From positions 1 to 25,263 of the IMG/VR virus record IMGVR_UViG_3300032579_000642: 25,263 nucleotides of DNA; one strand, given 5' to 3'. The notes beneath the pieces are model-generated. The model was given only the letters and a program-made list of their open reading frames with translations, was not told the origin of the DNA and made no database searches. The position numbers were made by a program, and so were the translations under genes. The stretch comes from a virus. The stretch's first letter is position 1. Every line of letters starts with the position of its first letter. Shown here one piece after another: positions 1 through 6,334 of the stretch.

Positions 1-705
1 GAGGCCGTGATGAAGTCGCAGATCAAGGAGCGGAAGTCGGGCGTCGAGTTGACCATCAATTCCCTCTCTCGCAACCTCGCCAACGGATTCACCATGGAGA
101 ACATCCCATGCGACATTACCTACAATCTGCCCAATGTCGGCGAGGTCACTTACACTGACCCGCAGGGTGTCGTCGTCAAGACCAGGGCCATGACGCTGAG
201 CGAGCGCCAAGAGGAGTTACCATTTGACGACGCCCTCAACGGTCCGGTAGTCGTGGTCCCGCCCGAGCAATCGGAGGAGAACATCGCCGAGTTCTTTGGC
301 AAGCAGGACGAGACGGCGACCGACCAGCCGGAGCCCATCGAGGAAGCGGTAGCACAGGAGCCCGCACTCCCCGAGACGTTTGAATCCGAGGTCCGCGAGT
401 CCATGGGCGTACCAGAGCCGTTCCCTGCCACGCTCAAGGATCAACTCGCCCAGGCCGAGAACACATCCAGCGACGATGCCATCTGGCAGGCGGCACTCAA
501 GACGCTCAAGAACCACCCCAAAGTCACGGCGGGCCTGTTCCAGCGCGAGTTGCGGGTCAGTTACGTCCAGGCCGCACACCTGATCGACCGCATGGAAGAC
601 GACAAGTTGATTGATAAGACGGGCACCAGGCTGGCGGCGAAGAAGAAGTCGGGTCCGAAGGAACTGGCGGACGAGCACAAGAAGCAGATTGACGAGGGCT
701 GGTAG
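1..705 (+). CDS. FtsK-gamma-like winged-helix protein (5' partial)
   Basis: The frame is open to the left edge, with in-frame GTG at 7 and ATG at 10, so the true start is probably outside the window. Counting from the GTG, residues 1-75 resemble a common phage hypothetical segment: a Lys/Glu-rich helix, then a strand-rich part ending in MTLSERQEEL. Residues 76-150 are acidic, Pro-rich and probably disordered. Residues 156-212 resemble the FtsK gamma winged helix, with the pattern LFQRELRVSYVQAAHLIDRM followed by a short wing, as in LQRRFRIGYNRAARLIDEME of FtsK. No FtsK motor domain is visible, so this is probably a sequence-specific or structural DNA-binding protein acting in replication or segregation. 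It lies 9 bases before the helicase gene. The gamma-domain resemblance is clear by eye; the function is inferred. Confidence 0.75.
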   Translation, partial: EAVMKSQIKERKSGVELTINSLSRNLANGFTMENIPCDITYNLPNVGEVTYTDPQGVVVKTRAMTLSERQEELPFDDALNGPVVVVPPEQSEENIAEFFGKQDETATDQPEPIEEAVAQEPALPETFESEVRESMGVPEPFPATLKDQLAQAENTSSDDAIWQAALKTLKNHPKVTAGLFQRELRVSYVQAAHLIDRMEDDKLIDKTGTRLAAKKKSGPKELADEHKKQIDEGW

Positions 706-714
706 AAAGAACGC

Positions 715-2025
715 ATGACCGATCAACTCAATTACGACGATCCTCTCCCCGCCTCAATCGACGGGGAGCGGACCATCCTCGGGGCCATCCTTCTCGACAA
801 CGAGGCGTTTGCCCAAGCCGAGGAGCACCTCAGGCCGGACGATTTCTCTCACGACAGCCATCGCCGCATCTTTCAGCGCATAGCCGACCTGATGCACGCA
901 TTCCGCGCGGTGGACATTGTTACCCTAGCCAACGAGCTGGACCGCAACAAGGAGCTCGACGCCATCGGTGGCCGGGCCTATCTCTTTTCGCTGACCGAGG
1001 GTTTGCCGCGCCGGCCGGTAATTTCCGACTACATCCGGATTGTCAAGGACAAGTCGCTGCTCCGCAAGGCAATGCTGATCTGCAACAAGGGCTATGCGCG
1101 CGCCGCCGACCAGTTCGAGCCAGGCGAGACGGTCATCACGTCGATCATGCGGGACCTTGAGGACGCCGTTGACAGCAACATGCAGGGCGCTGATCTTGAA
1201 TCGGTGGGCCAATGGCTTGACCATAATGACGTCTTTGCGCCGCGCGTTCCGGGGATCAGGACAGGGATTGACGACTACGACGAGATGACGGCGGGCTTGC
1301 ATCCCGGGGAGTTGACCATCATAGGCGCGCGAACCTCGATGGGGAAGACCTCTCACGCCTGCACGATAGCCTGGCAGATAGCAACGCGGGGTAAGTCTGT
1401 TTCCGTGTTTCTGAATGAGCAGAGAAAAGCATCTTTTGTCGGTCGAATGCTTTGCGGGTCCGCAACAGTTTCCTTCAAGGCGTACCAGCGCGGGACGTTG
1501 GATTGGGTCGAGAAAGCCTACATCGACGATGCGCTCAAAATCTTCAAGACTCTTCCAATCTTCTGGGATCAACGGAGTTCGATGAGCATTGCCAGTATCC
1601 GAGCAAGATCAGCGAGACTCAAACGCTCTGGCGAGCTGGACGCAATTGTGATCGACCAGCTATCGGGACTCTCTAACGAGGGATTCTACGAGAAGGGTAA
1701 GCGCTTTGATCTGATCGTCGGAGACAAAGTGCAGGCCCTGAAAGATATGGCGATGGAACTTGACGTTCCGGTTGTGGTGTACAGCCAAGTGACCAGGGCC
1801 AGCACGAAGAACAAAGACTTCAGGCCAACGCTGGCCGACCTGAAAGAGTCGGGAAACATCGAGGATAAGGCGGATAACGTAGACTTTCTCCATCGGCCAA
1901 AGTATTACGATGGAGCTTCAACGGATGCCGACGAGATCATCCGCGCGAAATGCCGTGACGGAGAAACGGGAATCGTGAAGTGTGAATTTGTACCTGGATG
2001 TTGCCTCTGGAGGAATCGGAAATGA
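715..2025 (+). CDS. dnaB: DnaB-like replicative DNA helicase
   Basis: This is a hexameric 5'-3' replicative helicase that unwinds the phage fork and would contact a primase. Residues 15-115 form the DnaB N-terminal helical domain (SIDGERTILGAILLD at its start). The RecA-like ATPase follows, with Walker A GARTSMGKT at 204-212 and Walker B IVIDQLSGL around 311-319. The late motif LADLKESGNIEDKADNV and the C-terminal AKCRDGETG match the DnaB core. At 436 residues it is slightly shorter than bacterial DnaB (about 470), which is usual for phage copies. The start ATG follows a weak AGAAAGAA site. The stop overlaps the next ATG as ATGA. No polymerase or primase gene is in the window, so the rest of the replisome must be elsewhere or come from the host. 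Confidence 0.95.
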   Translation: MTDQLNYDDPLPASIDGERTILGAILLDNEAFAQAEEHLRPDDFSHDSHRRIFQRIADLMHAFRAVDIVTLANELDRNKELDAIGGRAYLFSLTEGLPRRPVISDYIRIVKDKSLLRKAMLICNKGYARAADQFEPGETVITSIMRDLEDAVDSNMQGADLESVGQWLDHNDVFAPRVPGIRTGIDDYDEMTAGLHPGELTIIGARTSMGKTSHACTIAWQIATRGKSVSVFLNEQRKASFVGRMLCGSATVSFKAYQRGTLDWVEKAYIDDALKIFKTLPIFWDQRSSMSIASIRARSARLKRSGELDAIVIDQLSGLSNEGFYEKGKRFDLIVGDKVQALKDMAMELDVPVVVYSQVTRASTKNKDFRPTLADLKESGNIEDKADNVDFLHRPKYYDGASTDADEIIRAKCRDGETGIVKCEFVPGCCLWRNRK

Positions 2026-2216
2026 AGTCCGGACGCACAGTTCTCGAATCCCGAATCCACGCCCGAGTTAGCGCGATGCACGACAGCCCCACCAACGAGC
2101 CCGGCTGGATATCGAAAGCCTGCAAGCGCGGCAGGGTTCACACCGGATGCTCGGATTGCTACTCGCTCAAATGCGCTTGCGACTGTCACAGAAAGATCAA
2201 GGAGAAAACACGATGA
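2022..2216 (+). CDS. small Cys-rich protein, probably metal-binding
   Basis: This 64-residue protein is of no family I recognise. I chose ATG 2022 because it overlaps the helicase stop (ATGA) and has GGAGGA at 2009-2014. An in-frame ATG at 1998 lies well inside the helicase gene and is unlikely. The C-terminal half holds Cys and His in close spacing (GCSDCYSLKCACDCH, residues 42-56 or so), followed by a basic tail. That spacing suggests zinc binding and nucleic-acid or protein contact. The gene's own stop overlaps the next start as ATGA. Confidence 0.75.
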   Translation: MKSGRTVLESRIHARVSAMHDSPTNEPGWISKACKRGRVHTGCSDCYSLKCACDCHRKIKEKTR

Positions 2217-2572
2217 CGCATAGCGGCAGAACCTACAGGCAAGCTAGAGCGATAGCATTTCAGCTTATACTGCATCCCACGCACCACGCGATGGTTGTCT
2301 ATATCCACGACGCTACCGCCGATTTAATCAAGAGTTACCTGCGCGAATGGGTGCCGAGCTTTCCGGCACTGGCCGATTGGGAGAAGCGCGTTACATTCCG
2401 CAATTTCAACGAGAAGCCGAAGCTCGAAACGCTGCCGAAGATCACGATTGACGAGTGGCCGGAGGTGCCGAGCATAGCAGAACAGTTTTGGGACGCCAAT
2501 GAGCGCCTTCAGCGGCAAGCAGAGATACTCTACGGCGCGGACCCTAAGCTTTTCAAGGAGAAAAAATCATGA
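2213..2572 (+). CDS. hypothetical protein, 119 residues
   Basis: Not recognised. The start ATG at 2213 is supported by AAGGAGAA at 2199-2206 and by ATGA overlap with the previous stop. A longer reading from 2147 would lie over the upstream gene and lacks a ribosome site. The protein has a basic, His-containing N-terminal third, a central predicted mix of strand and helix with several aromatics, and a charged C-terminal helix ending in KLFKEKKS. No signal peptide, membrane segment or Cys cluster is seen. It ends in an ATGA overlap with the GroES gene, so its expression is probably tied to the chaperone genes. Confidence 0.75.
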   Translation: MTHSGRTYRQARAIAFQLILHPTHHAMVVYIHDATADLIKSYLREWVPSFPALADWEKRVTFRNFNEKPKLETLPKITIDEWPEVPSIAEQFWDANERLQRQAEILYGADPKLFKEKKS

Positions 2573-2886
2573 GAACATTCAAGCCCCTCGGAGACCGCCT
2601 GCTGGTCCTGCCCGACGCACCAATCGCCAAGAAGACCACAGGGCTGGCTGAGCCGCCCAGCCAAAAGGAAGCGCCTACAGAGGGAATCGTGGTGGCCGTG
2701 GGGCCGAACATTCGTTGTACCTGCGGACTCACTGATTGTCCTGTAGCCGGAGACTATGCGGTTAAAGTGGGCCAGCGCATCCAGTACACCAAATACGCCG
2801 GTCGTGACGTGATGCACAACGGCGTCAAACACAAGCTGCTGCGGCTGGAGGAAGTGGAAGGCATCATCGAGGATGACGGCGAATGA
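2569..2886 (+). CDS. groES: GroES-like co-chaperonin
   Basis: The product is a lid protein for GroEL-type chaperonins, acting as a heptamer in the cytoplasm. It opens with the family signature FKPLGDRLLV, then a mobile loop (about 18-36), GIVVAVG at 39-45, KVGQRI at 66-71 and a C-terminal strand pair ending LRLEEVEGIIED. The length is 105 residues against 97 in E. coli. Two features are odd. The mobile-loop tripeptide that docks into GroEL (Ile-Val-Leu in E. coli) reads Leu-Ala-Glu at 26-28, with no gap needed in the alignment from DR to AVG. The roof loop between AVG and KVG is longer and has Cys at 50, 52 and 57. The start has AAGGAG upstream and an ATGA overlap. The GroEL gene lies two genes downstream, so the two likely work as a pair. 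Confidence 0.93.
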   Translation: MRTFKPLGDRLLVLPDAPIAKKTTGLAEPPSQKEAPTEGIVVAVGPNIRCTCGLTDCPVAGDYAVKVGQRIQYTKYAGRDVMHNGVKHKLLRLEEVEGIIEDDGE

Positions 2887-3524
2887 TAGGCTACGCATCC
2901 AACACAGGAACGAAACGGAACTTAGCGGCGCTCCTCGCTTCTGGATGGCGCATTATGCTGACTCCAGATAACCCTATCGAGAGAGAAGGGCTAAAGCATT
3001 GTATCGACAATGGTGCGTGGGGTTGCCACCAGAAGGGTATTCCGTTCCAGCCGGAGCCGTTTGAGCGATTAGTGGATAAGTCGGCTGTTCGCGCGGACTT
3101 TATTGTTCTTCCAGATATTGTCGGTGGTGGCGGAAATAGTCTCGCCCTTTCAATTAGTTGGCTTCCGAGGCTTAGAGGGTATCGCTCACTCTTGCTCCCA
3201 GTACAGGACGGAATGGACCCAAAGGCTGTACTTGCGATTCTCCGCGCATGGCCGCATCTTGGCATATTTCTCGGGGGGTCTACCGAATACAAGTTATCGA
3301 CCATGCACGATTGGGGCGTTGCGGCGGCGTCCCTTGGTCGCTGGTATCATGTGGCCCGAGTAAATTCCCGTCGGCGCATCAGGATGGCAGCACATTGTGG
3401 CGCGACGAGCTTTGACGGGACCAGCGCAACACGTTTCAGTTGTACACTTCCGCTGCTCGATGCGGCCAGAAGGCAACCAAACCTTTTCGCGCCGCAAGTA
3501 TATCGCAAAGGGGGAATCCAATGA
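2883..3524 (+). CDS. tRNA-guanine transglycosylase-like (DpdA-like) protein
   Basis: This 213-residue protein looks like a compact member of the TGT fold, the base-exchange enzymes that insert 7-deazaguanines into tRNA (Tgt) or DNA (DpdA). The motifs in order are DNGAW at 42-46, LPDIVGGGG at 76-84, QDGM at 108-111, GIFLGGSTEYK at 127-137, HVARVNS at 156-162 and GATSFDGTSATRF at 173-185. The GGS and FD segments match the position and flavour of the TGT substrate loop and the catalytic Asp of Tgt. It is much shorter than bacterial Tgt (about 370), as expected for phage DpdA-type proteins. Phages with such enzymes modify their genomes to evade restriction. No preQ0 synthesis genes are in the window, so the modified base would come from the host or from other phage genes. 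The family call is by motif memory; DNA as the substrate is inferred. Confidence 0.6.
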   Translation: MIGYASNTGTKRNLAALLASGWRIMLTPDNPIEREGLKHCIDNGAWGCHQKGIPFQPEPFERLVDKSAVRADFIVLPDIVGGGGNSLALSISWLPRLRGYRSLLLPVQDGMDPKAVLAILRAWPHLGIFLGGSTEYKLSTMHDWGVAAASLGRWYHVARVNSRRRIRMAAHCGATSFDGTSATRFSCTLPLLDAARRQPNLFAPQVYRKGGIQ

Positions 3525-3724
3525 CCCCGCCAACGCTCCACATGCACATCTCGGAAGCGTACCTCTGCCCCTGCGGCATCGTCGGTAACTCGTCAACCCG
3601 CTGCGCCTGCGGGAACGAAACGCTGCTCTCGCTGGCCGTGGTGCTCGACCAGGAGCGTAAACCGCCAACCAGCGCGCGGGTACTGGCGCTGATCGACACG
3701 CTGGATCGGGTTCTGGCGGCATAA
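3521..3724 (+). CDS. small zinc-ribbon-like protein
   Basis: This 67-residue protein is unrecognised as a family. The start ATG 3521 has AAAGGGGG at 3508-3515 and an ATGA overlap with the DpdA-like gene. An in-frame ATG at 3440 lies inside that gene and has no ribosome site. The motif LCPCGIVGNSSTRCACGN (from about residue 16) is a CxC-x9-CxC arrangement typical of a small zinc ribbon. A helical C-terminal half follows (residues 38-67). The position between the TGT-like and GroEL genes gives no direct clue to its role. Confidence 0.72.
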   Translation: MTPPTLHMHISEAYLCPCGIVGNSSTRCACGNETLLSLAVVLDQERKPPTSARVLALIDTLDRVLAA

Positions 3725-3743
3725 CCGAAAGGAAGATCGAAGC

Positions 3744-5348
3744 ATGAGCAGGAAAGTCTTATCAGGACCGGAAATCCGCGCGGCACTCTTGCGCGGCGTC
3801 AACACGCTGGCCAACACTGTTACGGCAACCCTCGGACCAAAGGGCCGTTGCATCATCCTCGAACGTAATCCCATGTGGCCGCCAGTCGTTACAAAGGACG
3901 GCGTGACTGTGAGCAAGGAAGTCCGCGACCTAGCCGACCCCTACGAGAACGCCGGCGCGCAGCTCATCCGTGAGGCAGCCAGCAAGACGAGCGACCAGGC
4001 GGGAGACGGCACCACCACGGCTACCCTGCTGGCCCAGCGCATCTACCAGAAGGGTCTGGAGTGCCTTGACGCAGGAGCCAACCCTGTCGCCCTCAAGCGC
4101 GGCATCGACAAAGCCGTAGCTGTCGTGGTCGAGCACATCAAGACTATCGCGCAGCCGGTAGAGGACAACGAGACCATCGCCCGGGTGGGCACCATCTCGT
4201 CAAATGGCGACCGCTCCATAGGCGACCTGATAGCCGACGCCATGCACCGCGTAGGCCGGGACGGGGTTATCACCATATCCGACTCGAACGATGCCGATAC
4301 CACGCTCACCGTGTCCGAGGGAATGCAGATCGACCGCGGCTGGTTCCCGCTGCATCCATTCGTGACCAATCCTGAGCGCCTGGAGACCGTGCTGCACGAT
4401 GCCTACATCCTGCTCACTGAGCGCAAGATGTTCACCATGACCGACGAGCTGTCGAACGTGCTGGCGGAGATTGGCAAGAGCGAGAAAACCGTTCTCTTGA
4501 TCGTCGGTGACTACGACCAGCCGTTTATCGTGACGCTCATCCACAACAACCAACTTGGCGTGCTGCGGTCTGTGGTCATCAAGGCGCCGGCATTCGGCGA
4601 CGACCGGCGGGCAGCGCTTGAGGATCTGGCCGTCGTGACCGGCGGGTACGCCTTCACCGAGAACTGCGGGCGGGAGTTGGCCAGCATCACGGTTGACGAC
4701 CTGGGCCGGGCAAGTCAGATCACGGTCGAGCAGAACAGCACCACCATCGTCGGCGGGTACGGCGACAAGCACGCCAAGGATGTGCGCATGACCATGCTGC
4801 GGTCGCTGATCGAGGCGACTGACAATGACTACCAGCGTGAGTTGCTGCGCAAGCGACTGGCGCGCCTCGCGTCCGGTGTGGCTGTTATCAAGGTTGGAGC
4901 CGTCACTGAGGCGGAGCGGAACGAGCGGAAGGACCGCGTTGACGATGCGGTGTGCGCGACTCGGGCAGCCGTGATGGAGGGAATCGTACCTGGCGGGGGT
5001 ATGGCGCTGATCCTGTCGATAGATGCGGTGAGCGTTCTGATGGCTGAGCACAGGGCCACCGATGACGAGGCCGATGGGATGGCGATTATCATGGACGTCC
5101 TGCGCGAGCCCCTACTCCAGATTTGTTCCAATGCGGGCGAGGATGGGACCGAGATACTCAATACCATCGTTCGCGGCGGGCCGGGGATTGGCTACAACGC
5201 GGCGACGGGGGTATTCGAGGATCTGATCCAGGCGGGCGTGATCGATCCTTGCCGGGTAGTTCGGTGCGCTCTCCAGAATGCGGCAAGCGTGGCAGCGCTG
5301 ATGCTCACAACCGAAAGTATGGTTTGCACAATTCCTGACAAAAAGTAG
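3744..5348 (+). CDS. groEL: GroEL-like chaperonin
   Basis: The product is an ATP-driven protein-folding chamber. Conserved elements are LGPKGR at 30-35, TKDG with the ATPase Asp52, GDGTTT at 87-92, KAPAFGD at 280-286, [13 protein letters not shown] at 398-410 with Asp401 equal to E. coli Asp398, and PGGGMALI at 416-423. The length is 534 against 548 residues: the Gly-Gly-Met tail is missing and the protein ends soon after TTESMV. By alignment to E. coli GroEL, the apical binding groove differs (Tyr199 to Trp200, Val264 to His267, with a one-residue insertion near Tyr203). Of the contacts known to hold the two rings together, Arg452 is Leu458 and Val464 is Glu470. A phage copy may be specialised for a capsid or tail protein. 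The ribosome site is AGGAAG before ATG 3744. The gene is intact. Confidence 0.96.
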   Translation: MSRKVLSGPEIRAALLRGVNTLANTVTATLGPKGRCIILERNPMWPPVVTKDGVTVSKEVRDLADPYENAGAQLIREAASKTSDQAGDGTTTATLLAQRIYQKGLECLDAGANPVALKRGIDKAVAVVVEHIKTIAQPVEDNETIARVGTISSNGDRSIGDLIADAMHRVGRDGVITISDSNDADTTLTVSEGMQIDRGWFPLHPFVTNPERLETVLHDAYILLTERKMFTMTDELSNVLAEIGKSEKTVLLIVGDYDQPFIVTLIHNNQLGVLRSVVIKAPAFGDDRRAALEDLAVVTGGYAFTENCGRELASITVDDLGRASQITVEQNSTTIVGGYGDKHAKDVRMTMLRSLIEATDNDYQRELLRKRLARLASGVAVIKVGAVTEAERNERKDRVDDAVCATRAAVMEGIVPGGGMALILSIDAVSVLMAEHRATDDEADGMAIIMDVLREPLLQICSNAGEDGTEILNTIVRGGPGIGYNAATGVFEDLIQAGVIDPCRVVRCALQNAASVAALMLTTESMVCTIPDKK

Positions 5349-5358
5349 TAGAATGGGG

Positions 5359-5383
5359 CTGTCGGGATTGGAAGTCCCGGCAG
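5359..5383 (+). promoter_or_regulatory. leader hairpin before the HNH endonuclease
   Basis: A 9-pair stem (CTGTCGGGA against TCCCGGCAG, one G-U pair) closes a 7-base loop. It fills the gap between the GroEL stop and the GGGAGGT ribosome site at 5393-5399. There is no following T-run, so it does not look like a standard intrinsic terminator. It may slow or attenuate expression of the endonuclease, or protect the end of the upstream message. If the endonuclease really starts at ATG 5353, the hairpin would be inside the coding region. Confidence 0.45.
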
Positions 5384-5406
5384 TCTCTACTCGGGAGGTA
5401 GAAACC

Positions 5407-6132
5407 TTGACAACCCCATCGAAACCCATCTTACCACTTTGCATCTGTGGTGACCCGTCGTGCAGGATTCCCTACGGATTCTGTCACTGCGAATGTGGAA
5501 AACTGACTAGAATTGCAGATAAGAATTGCAGCAAGAGGGGAGACGTTAAAGGGTTTCCTCGCCGCTTTCGTGTTGGTCATGGAAGCAGAACAGTGTGCCG
5601 ACCCGAATACGCTGTTCCCTTCAAACTAGATGGGGTTTATTGCCGAGTGATACCCCTCGGAGATGGTCTTGTGGCCATCGTGAATGAGGATGATTACTAT
5701 GTGCTCGCATTCTTCAAATGGAGCTACTTTAAATCTCCGCACACAGGTACTTTCTATGCTCATCGAGGTATCAAACTTTCCGACCGACGTAACTCTACGT
5801 ACTCGATGCATCGGCAGGTTATGGGTTTTAAGCGAGGAGATCCTCGCCAGGTAGACCACAAAGACAACTTGGACACCTTGAACAACACAAGAAACAATCT
5901 TCGCGATGCGACCCATGACCAGAACATGCATAACCGTGGAATGCTCGCAACCAACAAGAGCGGATATAAGGGAGTAAGTTGGAAAGAGAACAATAACTCG
6001 TATGTTGCTCAAATTTCATTTCAAGGAAAGAGGATCCACTTGGGCTACCGAAAGACAGCGAGAGCCGCCCACGAAGAACTGTACGTCCCCGCCGCACTAA
6101 AGTACCACCGCAAGTTTGCGAGGGTAGCATGA
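5407..6132 (+). CDS. HNH/AP2 homing endonuclease
   Basis: This is a free-standing homing endonuclease that would cut DNA lacking the insert and spread its own gene. From TTG 5407 it is 241 residues. The N-terminus is a zinc-binding cluster (CICGDPSC and CHCECG, residues 12-31). The HNH core is SMHRQVMGFKRGDPRQVDHK at 133-152, with His135, Asp150-His151 and a downstream LNNTRNNLR. An AP2-like DNA-binding module follows at about 183-225 (SGYKGVSWKENN, then IHLGYRKTARAA). I prefer TTG 5407 because GGGAGGT lies 8 bases upstream. ATG 5353 gives 18 extra residues with only a weak site. The gene is visibly more AT-rich than GroEL before it, consistent with recent insertion. It shares the GDPRQ-type HNH core with the second endonuclease at 8973. 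The stop overlaps the next ATG. Confidence 0.88.
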   Translation: MTTPSKPILPLCICGDPSCRIPYGFCHCECGKLTRIADKNCSKRGDVKGFPRRFRVGHGSRTVCRPEYAVPFKLDGVYCRVIPLGDGLVAIVNEDDYYVLAFFKWSYFKSPHTGTFYAHRGIKLSDRRNSTYSMHRQVMGFKRGDPRQVDHKDNLDTLNNTRNNLRDATHDQNMHNRGMLATNKSGYKGVSWKENNNSYVAQISFQGKRIHLGYRKTARAAHEELYVPAALKYHRKFARVA

Positions 6133-6203
6133 CCGCCGAGCACCTAGCAAACATCTGGAAGCAAATCGCGCTGATATTGGCGCAGGTGAACAAGAAGAAA
6201 TGA
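6129..6203 (+). CDS. 24-residue micro-ORF
   Basis: The reading is MTAEHLANIWKQIALILAQV followed by NKKK. It starts in an ATGA overlap with the endonuclease stop and ends in another overlap with the next start. It could be a short amphipathic helix with a basic tail, or only a coupling leader that keeps ribosomes moving to the downstream genes. No family is known to me. Support comes only from the overlap pattern. Confidence 0.4.
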   Translation: MTAEHLANIWKQIALILAQVNKKK

Positions 6204-6334
6204 AAACTCCTCGTCGCAAACGCACACCGTACACGCTGGAGTTCAAGCACGACTGCACGCTGTACTTCGCGGCCAGCACCGTGTTCGTCAAAAAGGGGTC
6301 CAGGGTTCGCGTGGTGGAAAGGAAAGGCAAGTGA
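6200..6334 (+). CDS. small basic protein, 44 residues
   Basis: The sequence begins MKTPRRKRTPYTLEFKHDCT and continues as alternating hydrophobic and basic residues, suggesting a small beta-sheet protein that could bind nucleic acid. It starts in an overlap with the preceding micro-ORF and ends in a GTGA overlap with the methyltransferase. The ribosome site is weak (AAGAAG). Not recognised; support is from the tight coupling and absence of any other use of this stretch. Confidence 0.55.
   Translation: MKTPRRKRTPYTLEFKHDCTLYFAASTVFVKKGSRVRVVERKGK

Noticed and set aside
4200-5051. Long open frame antisense to the chaperonin gene (283 residues).
   Set aside because: It lies fully inside a well-conserved GroEL gene on the other strand, has Arg/His/Val-rich shadow composition and no recognisable motif.
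5359-5383. The hairpin after groEL as an intrinsic terminator.
   Set aside because: No T-run follows the stem, and a strong ribosome site and gene begin within 25 bases. A leader structure fits better.
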